From contig CAYYGL010000103.1 of assembly GCA_964471235.1 (NCBI GenBank), positions 1 through 17,347 on the forward strand: a DNA stretch of 17,347 nt, read 5' to 3'. The notes beneath the pieces were generated by a model, which saw only the letters and a program-made list of their open reading frames with translations, did not search any database and had not been told where the DNA came from. This document shows positions 5,571-12,485 of the stretch, piece by piece (positions within the stretch are counted from its first letter, which is position 1; every line of letters begins with the position of its first letter). The stretch comes from CAYYGL01 sp964471235 (GTDB lineage Bacteria; Calditrichota; Calditrichia; RBG-13-44-9; J075). Position numbers and translations under genes: made by a program.

Positions 5571-7952
5571 GTTCCGACCGTCCCACACCACTTCATAGCT
5601 GCCCTCCGACATCCTCCCATTCACCAGCGTGCGTACCTTCCTTCCGGTGATATCAAACACATGAAGCCTGATGCGAGCCTGCCCCGTTGGGGATGCGTGA
5701 GGGAGTGTGAATTTAATGGTCGTTGTCGGGTTGAAGGGGTTGGGATAGTTTTGGAATAGACGAAATGTTACCGGAGCCTCCAATGGCTGCTCTCCCTTGA
5801 TACCCACTATCCGCAGGTTTTCGTACCAGGCAATTTTGTCATCCCCAAGCGAAGCAGATAAAACATCCATATCGCCATCACCATCCATATCTATAGCATA
5901 AACAGACTGGGCATCAATGGCATCGGTGGTAATGACATGGTCTATAAATGGCGGAGTTGAGCCAGTGTTTTCAAACCAGGAAATCTTATTGTCTGAGTAG
6001 GAAGCACAAAGAACATCCGGATCGAGGTCGCCGTCTATATCGGCAGCATAGACGGACTTTGCCCCGTCGGCGGCGCTGCTGACCTCCCGGGAGGTAAAAT
6101 TCTGATTCCCATCATTTTCATGCCAGGTCACATTCCAATCCCCGGGAGAATTAGAACTGGTGGTGGACAATACATCATTATCATTATCCCCGTCCAGATC
6201 CACCGCATATACACTGGTGGCACTCAACGCATGGGTGGCGATGGTGTGGGTAGTAAACCCCTGGGCGCCGTCGTTTTCGTACCAGTTAATATTCCGGTCT
6301 GAGGAAGAAGCGGAAAGTACATCGATGTCGTTATCCATGTCCAGGTCCAGGGCAAATACGGAAGCTGCCCAGTTTGCCGTGTTGGTAATCACATGTTCCG
6401 TAAAATTCTGATTCCCGTCATTTTCGTACCAGGCGACTTTGTCATCGGCAGAGGAAGCCGAGAGAACATCCACATCCAGGTCTCCGTCTAAATCGATGGC
6501 ATATACGGCAAACGCCCCCATTGCATTGGCGCTTATGGTATGTTTGCTAAAAACCTGGTTGCCATTATTTTCGTACCAGGCGATAGTATTGTCCAGAACA
6601 GATGCGGACAACACATCCATATCCGAATCCCGGTCCAGATCGATAGCGAAAACATAAATGGCACCATCCGCGGTATTGGAAATGATGTGGATAGTGAAAA
6701 CCTGGCTGCCGTTATTCTCGTACCAGATGATCCGGTCGTCGTCATAGGACGCCGACAGCACATCCATATCGGTATCATTATCCATATCGACGGCATAAAC
6801 GGAGCGAGCCTGGCTAATTTTAGCGACGATGATCCGGGTGCTAAAATTCTGGCTACCGTCATTATCATACCAGGCAATCGTGGCGTCATCGGAAGAAGCA
6901 GAGAGCACATCGATATCCGCGTCTCCATCCAGGTCCAGGGCAAACACTGAACTGGCACCCTGCGCGCTGGTGGTAATATCATGCGTGGTAAAATTCTGGT
7001 TACCGTCATTTTCGTGCCAGGTAATTCGATTCTCAAAGGAAGATGCGGTGATAATGTCAACATCCTGGTCGCCATCCATGTCAATTGCGATAACCGCCTT
7101 TGGAATGGTGAGCGCATCGGTAATGGGGTGAAGGGTAAAATTCTGGTTGCCGTCATTCTCGTGCCAGGCAAGCACATCAATATTCGCCACAGAAATAATG
7201 TCCTGATCATTATCCCCATCGAGGTCAATCGCATAAGCATTTTTTACAAACCGATTTGGATCAGAGATAACATGCTGGGTAAAATTCTGGTTGCCGTCAT
7301 TCTCGTGCCAGATGATTTCGTAAGTAACCGAAAGCACATCCATATCGCCGTCGCCGTCCATATCCTCCGCATAGATAGCACCCTGACTGTATGCAGTATC
7401 AGCAATGAAGTGTTCGATAAAATTCTGGTTGCCATCATTTTCATACCAAACGAGAGTATTAGATGCTTTAAAAGCAGATAGTAGGTCAATATCGTTATCG
7501 CCATCCAGATCGACGGCAAACAGTGCGTCTGCCTGTGAAGATGTGGAATCAATTGTCCGTTCGCTGAAGTGTTGCCCGCCGTCATTTTCGAACCAGATAA
7601 TCCGGTTGGAAACGCCGGCAACCGATGCCAACACATCAATATCCTGGTCGCCATCCAAATCAACAGCCAATACCGCACGGGCCTGGTAGGCAGTGGTGGA
7701 AAGGGCATGGAAGGCAAAGACCTGGTTGCCCACATTTTCATACCAGGCAACTTTATGGTCATCCGAAGAAGCCGATAGTACATCAATATCCGAATCCCCA
7801 TCCATATCAATGGCAAAAACGGAATTGGCGCCCCGGGCAGCGGTCTCACCCCCGGCAATGGTATGGGAAGCGAATGAAACCTGGGCATTCAACGGGTCAA
7901 CAATAAATAGAACAAATATAACTACAGCCCCAATAACGATTTCTCCTTTCAT
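5478..7952 (-). CDS. Secreted FG-GAP/VCBS-like repeat protein with C-terminal sorting domain
   Basis: This 824-aa protein has a signal peptide (1-24, ending LNAQ), then 14 tandem repeats of about 49 residues (roughly 41-715), then a linker and a FlgD-like sorting domain (about 730-824) with NYPNPFNPTTTIKF, GRKVRTLV, ASGVYLYRL and a terminal RKMLLIR. Each repeat follows a pattern like VYAIDLDGDxDIDVLSASxxDxxIxWYENDGNQNFTxHxI. The DxDGDxDxD loop is the calcium-binding signature of FG-GAP/integrin-like propeller blades. Fourteen blades could make two seven-bladed propellers. Expected location is outside the cell or on its surface, by type IX-like export; ligand unknown. It starts 42 bases after the upstream secreted-protein gene, behind CGGGAGAAAA, and is likely co-transcribed with it. 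Repeat 4 and repeat 12 deviate in length. Confidence 0.88.
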   Translation of the reverse strand: MKGEIVIGAVVIFVLFIVDPLNAQVSFASHTIAGGETAARGANSVFAIDMDGDSDIDVLSASSDDHKVAWYENVGNQVFAFHALSTTAYQARAVLAVDLDGDQDIDVLASVAGVSNRIIWFENDGGQHFSERTIDSTSSQADALFAVDLDGDNDIDLLSAFKASNTLVWYENDGNQNFIEHFIADTAYSQGAIYAEDMDGDGDMDVLSVTYEIIWHENDGNQNFTQHVISDPNRFVKNAYAIDLDGDNDQDIISVANIDVLAWHENDGNQNFTLHPITDALTIPKAVIAIDMDGDQDVDIITASSFENRITWHENDGNQNFTTHDITTSAQGASSVFALDLDGDADIDVLSASSDDATIAWYDNDGSQNFSTRIIVAKISQARSVYAVDMDNDTDMDVLSASYDDDRIIWYENNGSQVFTIHIISNTADGAIYVFAIDLDRDSDMDVLSASVLDNTIAWYENNGNQVFSKHTISANAMGAFAVYAIDLDGDLDVDVLSASSADDKVAWYENDGNQNFTEHVITNTANWAASVFALDLDMDNDIDVLSASSSDRNINWYENDGAQGFTTHTIATHALSATSVYAVDLDGDNDNDVLSTTSSNSPGDWNVTWHENDGNQNFTSREVSSAADGAKSVYAADIDGDLDPDVLCASYSDNKISWFENTGSTPPFIDHVITTDAIDAQSVYAIDMDGDGDMDVLSASLGDDKIAWYENLRIVGIKGEQPLEAPVTFRLFQNYPNPFNPTTTIKFTLPHASPTGQARIRLHVFDITGRKVRTLVNGRMSEGSYEVVWDGRNDAGQPVASGVYLYRLQAANHTLVRKMLLIR
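5814..7832 (-). repeat. Fourteen tandem coding repeats of about 147 bp
   Basis: The coding DNA repeats with a period near 147 bp, each unit carrying the complement of GAYNTNGAYGGNGAY-like calcium-loop codons and the WYENDGNQNF block. Units are diverged but still clearly alike at the DNA level, for example AAAATTCTGGTTGCC recurring near 6980-7430. Such arrays can gain or lose whole blades by recombination without a frameshift. Boundaries are approximate. Confidence 0.85.
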
Positions 7953-7967
7953 TATATTTTCTCCCGG

Positions 7968-8087
7968 TTTAATTTGAGTTTTGGTTTATGAACCTCATCG
8001 AATTAGCAGCATTTTCCGCACCAGGGTATGATTGGCCGCCTGCAATCGGTACAGATACACCCCGCTGGCAACCGGCTGCCCGGCGTC
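7968..8087 (-). repeat. Gene-end cassette, copy B
   Basis: This is the partner of 5451-5570 in direct orientation, with 119 of 120 bases identical. It includes the stop codon region (7995-7997) of the upstream gene and almost the whole of the short spacer to the next gene. Its left edge lies 15 bases from the ATG of the downstream gene. Confidence 0.95.
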
Positions 8088-10175
8088 ATTGGTGCCGTTC
8101 CACTGCACGGTGTAAGTGCCCGGTAATTTACGCTCGTTCACCAGCGTTCTCACTTTCCGGCCTAATACGTCATAGACAGTCAATTTCACCCATTCCGCAT
8201 TCCCAATTCCGAATTCCATATTCGTAAGAGGATTAAACGGATTGGGGTAGTTCTGTGACAGTTGAAAGGTGCCGGGAGTGGGATCAGGGGGCTCGATGGC
8301 TGTGGGAATCTGGGGATCAAAGGCGTAAATCCGGTCCACCCGGATAACCAGTGCAACCTTGTCACCGACCAGAGAACTCTGCCATTGACCGGCCGGCTGC
8401 AAGGGCACCAGGTTGTTGTAGAATCCGTTGTAGGCGTCATATTTTGTAAATCCCGGTGAGGCAATCAGCGCCAGTGCTCCCCGGGCTTGCAGCCCGTTGA
8501 TTTGCTCGGGAATGGTAAATTCACTTACCTGCTGAAAAAAACGTGAATAAATATCCACCGCATCCACACCTTTTTGGAATACGGCAACATCCCTGGCAAT
8601 CAGCATCGTTTGCGGATTATAAGTGAGGGGATAGAGGGCGTTGGTGGTCGCATCGTACAATGACGCCTGGGATGAACTGGCGGCAACAGCCAAATGATCG
8701 CCAACAGTTAAAGCCGGATACGAGCCGGAAGGAAACAAAACGGTTTGATATGCATCGGTAATGCCGGAATAGAAGTAAACCTCTTCCAGGGTGGCGCCGG
8801 CAGTAAAGGCGCACATATATGGCGAACCTGCCACGGTTATGCCATAGCTGATACCGGTATTAATAGTGGTCAGGTTATCCGTATCGGCGTTGAAAATTGC
8901 CATTTTTACGGGCGACCCCTGCATGGGGTAGCTGCCCTGGGTCGCAAAATTGTCTCCCACGTAAAATCCGGTGGGATACTGTCCTGCCATATTGGTGTAG
9001 TGAGAGCTCTGATTGGCTGGATTGTAAAACCAGATCAGGGTGGTATCGTAAGCAAAAATAAGGTTACCTGCCCCGTTGGGGGTGCCGGGAATTGTGCCCC
9101 GGTAATATATCCCCGGTGTGAGAGTCGCATAGGTACCGCTCATCCCGTCAAAGATCAGGTAGGTGTTTTCATAGGTGTCGGTATTATACTGACTGGTAGC
9201 GGCAACCCGCCCACCGTAATGCCACCACCCCAGGCCGAGGGTATGGAGATGATCGAAGTAATGATTGGCTTCGAACCACTGTGCTTGTTGAGTATCGTAT
9301 GCCAGCAGGCGCGCCTCATCCTGGTTTTCCAGGTAATGAAAAACCGCTGTTGTTTTACTGACAAAGTGCTCCGGGAATAAGCAGTTTCCGCCTTCATAGG
9401 TGTCAAATGGAGGTTGCAGGGTTCTTGTCGAGAAGTGATTTGTCTGTGAACAGTAGCCGCAGAGAAGATAATTACCTGCCCCATCTCCCCAGTTGGTCAC
9501 AAATCCGCCGGTCATGCCCCAGTCGTTATGATTATAATATCCTCCCTGCAAATTTTCATTAAAAGCATGTTGAGGCAGGCTATAAACCATATTTAACGGA
9601 TATTCGGGCGGATTCAGGTGGAGAATGACCCCGGCATAATCATCCCCGCTCCAGAAATTACCATCGATAGTTGTGGGAGGATACTGATAATTCAATGACT
9701 GCCACACCCCCAACTCCGTATCGAAAATGTAAAAATATTGGTCGGTGACAAAATAGGCCAGCTTTTCACCACAGCCATAGCTGCGATGGATATTCGGGTC
9801 AGTGCTGTTCAATAATGTTCCCTGGTAGAAAACCGTATCCCATTGGGAGGTAACGGCGCTGTAACCGATAATCAGGGCATCACTATAAGCCATGATGGTC
9901 TGCCCGGATGCTTCCACATCCCGGAACGTCTGGGAACTGCCTAAATCCACTTCCGTCCATTGGGAAACATTGGTGTCAAAAAAATAGATATACTGGGAAT
10001 TGGATTTGGTGTAGCCCAGGCAGTTTTCGCCCCGGTCCGCCAGCCATTGACCGCTCATGGACGGCGGCAAAACCTGCTCAATCCACGCGCCGGTCTGGGC
10101 GTTCAGGTGCAGAAAAGAGACAACCATAATACTAAGGTAACAAAACACTTTTCGGATGCTTCCAGATGGTTTCAT
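7995..10175 (-). CDS. Secreted propeller-like protein with C-terminal sorting domain
   Basis: The start at 10175 is chosen because AAAGGAGGA precedes it; a longer frame to 10265 has no ribosome site and would bury the signal peptide. The 726-aa product has a signal peptide (1-27, ending LNAQ). A body of about 600 residues follows, rich in Tyr, Trp, Gly and Asn, with loose repeats of the type IYxFDTxxxQWxxV, as in kelch-like or other beta-propeller folds. No named family is recognised. The end is a sorting domain: LSQNYPNPFNPLTN, VYDVLGRKVRTLVNERKLPGTY, ASGVYLYRL, RKMLLIR. It probably shares an operon with the FG-GAP-like gene 42 bases downstream and the same export route. A 7-nt tandem repeat interrupts the sorting domain (8191-8225). 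Function unknown. Confidence 0.8.
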   Translation of the reverse strand: MKPSGSIRKVFCYLSIMVVSFLHLNAQTGAWIEQVLPPSMSGQWLADRGENCLGYTKSNSQYIYFFDTNVSQWTEVDLGSSQTFRDVEASGQTIMAYSDALIIGYSAVTSQWDTVFYQGTLLNSTDPNIHRSYGCGEKLAYFVTDQYFYIFDTELGVWQSLNYQYPPTTIDGNFWSGDDYAGVILHLNPPEYPLNMVYSLPQHAFNENLQGGYYNHNDWGMTGGFVTNWGDGAGNYLLCGYCSQTNHFSTRTLQPPFDTYEGGNCLFPEHFVSKTTAVFHYLENQDEARLLAYDTQQAQWFEANHYFDHLHTLGLGWWHYGGRVAATSQYNTDTYENTYLIFDGMSGTYATLTPGIYYRGTIPGTPNGAGNLIFAYDTTLIWFYNPANQSSHYTNMAGQYPTGFYVGDNFATQGSYPMQGSPVKMAIFNADTDNLTTINTGISYGITVAGSPYMCAFTAGATLEEVYFYSGITDAYQTVLFPSGSYPALTVGDHLAVAASSSQASLYDATTNALYPLTYNPQTMLIARDVAVFQKGVDAVDIYSRFFQQVSEFTIPEQINGLQARGALALIASPGFTKYDAYNGFYNNLVPLQPAGQWQSSLVGDKVALVIRVDRIYAFDPQIPTAIEPPDPTPGTFQLSQNYPNPFNPLTNMEFGIGNAEWVKLTVYDVLGRKVRTLVNERKLPGTYTVQWNGTNDAGQPVASGVYLYRLQAANHTLVRKMLLIR
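8191..8225. repeat. 7-nt tandem repeat inside the sorting-domain coding region
   Basis: Five imperfect heptamers run head to tail: CATTCCG, CATTCCC, AATTCCG, AATTCCA, TATTCGT. On the minus strand they encode the segment NMEFGIGNAEWV between the NPFNP motif and the VYDVLGRK strand. Seven is not a multiple of three, so a change of one unit would shift the frame and remove the C-terminal sorting signal. Confidence 0.75.
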
Positions 10176-10199
10176 AATATCCTCCTTTGAAGAACATCC

Positions 10200-10211
10200 G
10201 GGGCATGCCCC
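10200..10211. promoter_or_regulatory. Perfect 12-bp palindrome in the 5' leader of the secreted-protein gene
   Basis: GGGGCATGCCCC lies 25-36 bases upstream of the ATG at 10175, between the ribosome site and any promoter. It could be a regulator-binding site or a small leader hairpin. Nothing else in the sequence tells which. Confidence 0.3.
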
Positions 10212-10331
10212 AGGTTGAGGATCGGAAGAGAAAGGATTACCGTAATTTGTCACACCATGTTGCAAACACCGGATATTCGGTTATGGTTTGACCCACCGCT
10301 TTTTGAATGCTGTGGTGAATCCACATAGTAA

Positions 10332-10485
10332 CGCAAGCTTATGAAGTTTGATTAAATAACCGTGCCACCGACAAAATAAATTTTGTCGCTCCTACGTTTA
10401 CAACGGAGCGTCAAAACTTGTTTTGTCGCTCCGCTGCGAGCATTAAAAATAGCTCGATTAAATATTCAAACTCCATCAGCTTGCG
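10332..10485 (-). repeat. 154-bp hairpin-rich repeat, copy 2 (inverted relative to copy 1)
   Basis: The core at 10341-10476 is the reverse complement of 1094-1229 with about six mismatches and no gaps. The outer arms are CGCAAGCT (10332-10339) and AGCTTGCG (10478-10485), a perfect 8-bp inverted repeat unrelated in sequence to the GAATACAT arms of copy 1. Total length is again exactly 154 bp. The two internal hairpins are retained, one with an A-A mismatch. It sits upstream of the secreted-protein operon start and far from any transposase. Confidence 0.85.
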
Positions 10486-10492
10486 GAGACAC

Positions 10493-10522
10493 TCAGCGCG
10501 GGATTCAACTCACCCGTGCTGA
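10493..10522. repeat. Hairpin next to repeat copy 2
   Basis: TCAGCGCGGG (10493-10502) pairs with CCCGTGCTGA (10513-10522) with a single G-T wobble and a 10-nt loop. It lies 8 bases beyond the outer arm of repeat copy 2, just as another long hairpin adjoins copy 1. It has no T-tract. Confidence 0.5.
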
Positions 10523-11322
10523 TCCTCTATGTGAAAACACCGCTAATTGTCGCCTGTCTTTCAATGCATGCCAAACACACCACACGGGATGATGCGATAA
10601 AAACTCGATTGAATTTTTTAACAGGGGGGATGTAGGGAGGCGGGATGACCATTTAGCTGGAAAGGGTACAGAACAAATGATGCCATTATCATGCGACACA
10701 TGATAACATGGTGTTGACACTCCCTTCACCAAACTTCGTATTGTATGGGTAACGACGTGATAATGACCCGGTCTTCAAGGTCTCGGTTCGGAGGAAAAGA
10801 GCATCATGGTAATCAAATCAACAGGAAAAGGTAATGGGAATTTGTGGAGTACTGTTTCAGCCTCTCTACAAGTTATCATCCGGTGCCTCTCTTTTAGAGC
10901 GAGGTGGGAAAGCTGTTTGCTTACCGTGCCCGGATTGATACCGGATTCAGGGGGACTCTTGAGCTTTTATCAATGGCAATCAGACAGTAATGGCAAGGTT
11001 TCCAACACCCTCTCCAAAAGAAAACGGCGGGTTGTTTAGTCCCCCTTTCTTTTTAGAATAAGTGGTATTGCCAATTCAATATCGTGAAATTTATTACAAA
11101 TCAATTTAAGAATCATTCACAAAAATATCCACTAATTTTTTACATACTACGGTATAGGAAGAGAAACTTCATCAGTGGGAGGCAGCATCGCAAAAGCGGT
11201 AACATCAAGCCAACATGCCTGCAATAATACAATTCTTCCGAAGATAAATAAATCTATGGGGTAAATTTCAGAATCCCGGATTTTTGCGATACAAATTGCG
11301 AAAAAAGGAGAATATAATTCCG
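10523..11322. other. Gene-poor interval between repeat copy 2 and the SDR gene
   Basis: These 800 bases hold no confident gene. A possible plus-strand small ORF (10806-11039) is listed separately. TTGACA at 10714-10719 with TATTGT at 10739-10744 looks promoter-like, but the 19-base spacing is long. AGGGGGACT (10949-10957) and AGTCCCCCT (11038-11046) are perfect inverted arms 80 bases apart, the second followed by TTCTTTTT, which might close a structured transcript. The remaining AT-rich DNA at 11050-11320 shows nothing I can interpret. Confidence 0.5.
10806..11039 (+). CDS. Doubtful 77-aa ORF, unrecognised
   Basis: An ATG at 10806 follows GGAGG at 10791-10795 with slightly long spacing, and the frame is open for 77 codons. 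The product has a short hydrophobic stretch (about 15-30) and a very basic C-terminus (KRKRRVV). It matches no family I know and its composition is not typical of its neighbours. The overlapping long inverted repeat (10949-11046) suggests the stretch may instead be a structured RNA or a decayed sequence. Treat as unproven. Confidence 0.2.
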   Translation: MVIKSTGKGNGNLWSTVSASLQVIIRCLSFRARWESCLLTVPGLIPDSGGLLSFYQWQSDSNGKVSNTLSKRKRRVV

Positions 11323-12060
11323 CTACACCAGCGATCTTCCGCCGTCCACCTTGATCACCGCCCCGTTGATAAAATCGCTGCCCTCGATCAAAAATGCCAC
11401 GGTGCGGGCAATGTCTTCCGGTTCGCCTACCCGCTTCAGGGGAGTTTTGTCGATCAACTGCTGCTCCTCCGCTTCATCGTATTCTTCGGCTAATAACACC
11501 GTGCCCGGGGCAATGGCATTGACGGTTATATGCGGTGCCAGGGCTTTGGCTAACCCCCGGGTCAGGGCAATTACCCCTGCTTTGGAGACACAGTACGGAA
11601 TGTAGCCGCTCCACACCTTCTCCGCCGCCACATCGGCAATGTTGATGATTTTCCCCCGTTTCTGCTGCACCATCACTTCCCCGAAAACCTGGCACCCCAT
11701 GAAAACGCCTTTCAGATTGGTGTTCAGAATTTCGTCCCACTGCTCATCGGAAATCTGTAAAAAGGGAGTTCGGTAAAAGATTGCCGCGGAATTCACCAGC
11801 ACATCGATTTTGCCATGATGCTTCAGAACCGCTTCCCGCATTTGCAGCCAATCCGCCCGGAGCGAAATGTCGCCCCGAACCACCAGCGGGGCTGCCCCGG
11901 TGATGCCGACAATTTCTTCCGCGGTTTGCTGCGCAGCATCTTTGTTGCCACGGTAATGGATGACCACCTGCGCCCCCTTTTTTGCCAGCAATAGAGCGAT
12001 GGCTCTACCTACCCGAATCGCGCTGCCGGTGATGAGGATGACCGAGCCCTGGATTTTCAT
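11323..12060 (-). CDS. SDR oxidoreductase of the pteridine reductase (FolM/PTR1-like) type
   Basis: This 245-aa enzyme is a short-chain dehydrogenase/reductase with a Rossmann fold that binds NAD(P)H. The cofactor motif is TGSAIRVG (11-18): Arg16 stands where most SDRs have Gly, which is the TGxxxRxG form of pteridine reductases. NSAA (90-93) and Asn115 follow. The active site has Tyr156 and Lys160 in YCVSK, but the residue 13 before Tyr is Asp143 instead of Ser. The Asp-Tyr-Lys set is that of PTR1 and FolM, which reduce dihydropteridines or dihydrofolate. The C-terminus carries GEPEDIARTVAFLIEGSDFINGAVIKVDGG, as usual in SDRs. The ATG at 12060 follows GGGAGG. It is transcribed alone, divergent from the DUF512 gene. 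A different substrate remains possible. Confidence 0.87.
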   Translation of the reverse strand: MKIQGSVILITGSAIRVGRAIALLLAKKGAQVVIHYRGNKDAAQQTAEEIVGITGAAPLVVRGDISLRADWLQMREAVLKHHGKIDVLVNSAAIFYRTPFLQISDEQWDEILNTNLKGVFMGCQVFGEVMVQQKRGKIINIADVAAEKVWSGYIPYCVSKAGVIALTRGLAKALAPHITVNAIAPGTVLLAEEYDEAEEQQLIDKTPLKRVGEPEDIARTVAFLIEGSDFINGAVIKVDGGRSLV

Positions 12061-12107
12061 ATTGCCTCCCTGGTTTTGGGATATCGGGGAATCAGCATAT
12101 CAGAGGA

Positions 12108-12143
12108 TCGGGGGAAATCGGTACCATGCCGATTTTATCCCGA
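12108..12143. repeat. Two-step hairpin upstream of the SDR gene
   Basis: TCGGG (12108-12112) pairs with CCCGA (12139-12143), and inside it AAATCGG (12115-12121) pairs with CCGATTT (12129-12135) around a 7-nt loop. It starts 48 bases upstream of the minus-strand SDR ATG, so it would fall in that gene's leader or promoter. Its role is unknown. Confidence 0.45.
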
Positions 12144-12204
12144 TTTGCTATTTCCTCCCCGAATGTCTCTTCTTTTTCTCTCCACGTGATTACAAAAAAT
12201 CCAG

Positions 12205-12387
12205 GTAACGACTCAGGTTGTTATACCGCAACGACCGCAACGTTTGCAACGAACAGATGTTTATCTCTTTCCCGTCGCGTATCCGCTGCGATCATTGCGG
12301 TAAAGAAAAAGTTTTGATGACAAAAACAGATTTCTACAGGAACTCTTTCTTATCCACGTCCGAAATAGCTACTACCTGAGTCGTTAC
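12205..12387. repeat. Nested inverted repeats, possible small mobile element
   Basis: GTAACGACTCAGGTTG (12205-12220) is matched at 15 of 16 bases by the complement of CTACCTGAGTCGTTAC (12372-12387). Inside, TACCGCAACGACCGCAAC (12223-12240) is matched at about 14 of 18 by the complement of 12285-12302. The 183-bp unit has no ORF and resembles a non-autonomous element with terminal inverted repeats. No direct target duplication is obvious. It could also be a long leader structure. Confidence 0.5.
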
Positions 12388-12434
12388 AAATCCAGTCTAA
12401 TATAAATATCCCGTTTGGGAATCCCCACAATTTG

Positions 12435-12466
12435 TTTGTAAATTTACGGGTTATGGATGTATTTTG
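12435..12466 (+). promoter_or_regulatory. Weak Bacteroidota-style promoter candidate for DUF512-der
   Basis: TTTG (12435-12438) is followed after 21 bases by TATTTTG (12460-12466), similar to the TTTG ... TAnnTTTG arrangement of Bacteroidota housekeeping promoters but one base short in the second box. It ends 19 bases before the ATG at 12486. Confidence 0.2.
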
Positions 12467-12485
12467 ATAAAAACGAGAGAGAACA

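Larger units (their letters stand above)
12061..12485. other. Divergent intergenic region, SDR / DUF512
   Basis: This 425-bp spacer must carry both divergent promoters. It contains a two-step hairpin (12108-12143), a set of nested inverted repeats (12205-12387) and a weak promoter-like pair before DUF512 (12435-12466). No ORF in it is credible. Confidence 0.5.

Noticed and set aside
5814..7832. Regular repeats that might suggest a CRISPR array
   Set aside because: The period is about 147 bp, the units are coding, diverged and in frame, and there are no short identical repeats with unique spacers.
5511..7977. Many long plus-strand ORFs antisense to the FG-GAP-like gene
   Set aside because: They mirror the repeated codons of the minus-strand gene, have no signal peptide or ribosome site pattern, and give low-complexity products. 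They are shadows.
10176..10265. Longer N-terminus for the secreted propeller-like protein
   Set aside because: The extra 30 residues would precede a normal signal peptide, while AAAGGAGGA directly serves the ATG at 10175.
10505..10732. 75-codon minus-strand ORF
   Set aside because: There is no ribosome site or recognisable family, the composition is unlike neighbouring genes, and it overlaps the hairpin at 10493-10522.
11270..11322. A terminator after the SDR gene around TTTTTGCGA ... TTGCGAAAAAA
   Set aside because: The arms do not pair beyond the A/T runs: the GCGA and TTGCG parts are in the wrong register, so no real stem forms.
12061..12485. A riboswitch upstream of DUF512 or the SDR gene
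   Set aside because: Hairpins are present, but no conserved core of a riboswitch class known to me could be recognised and no terminator or SD-masking switch is evident.
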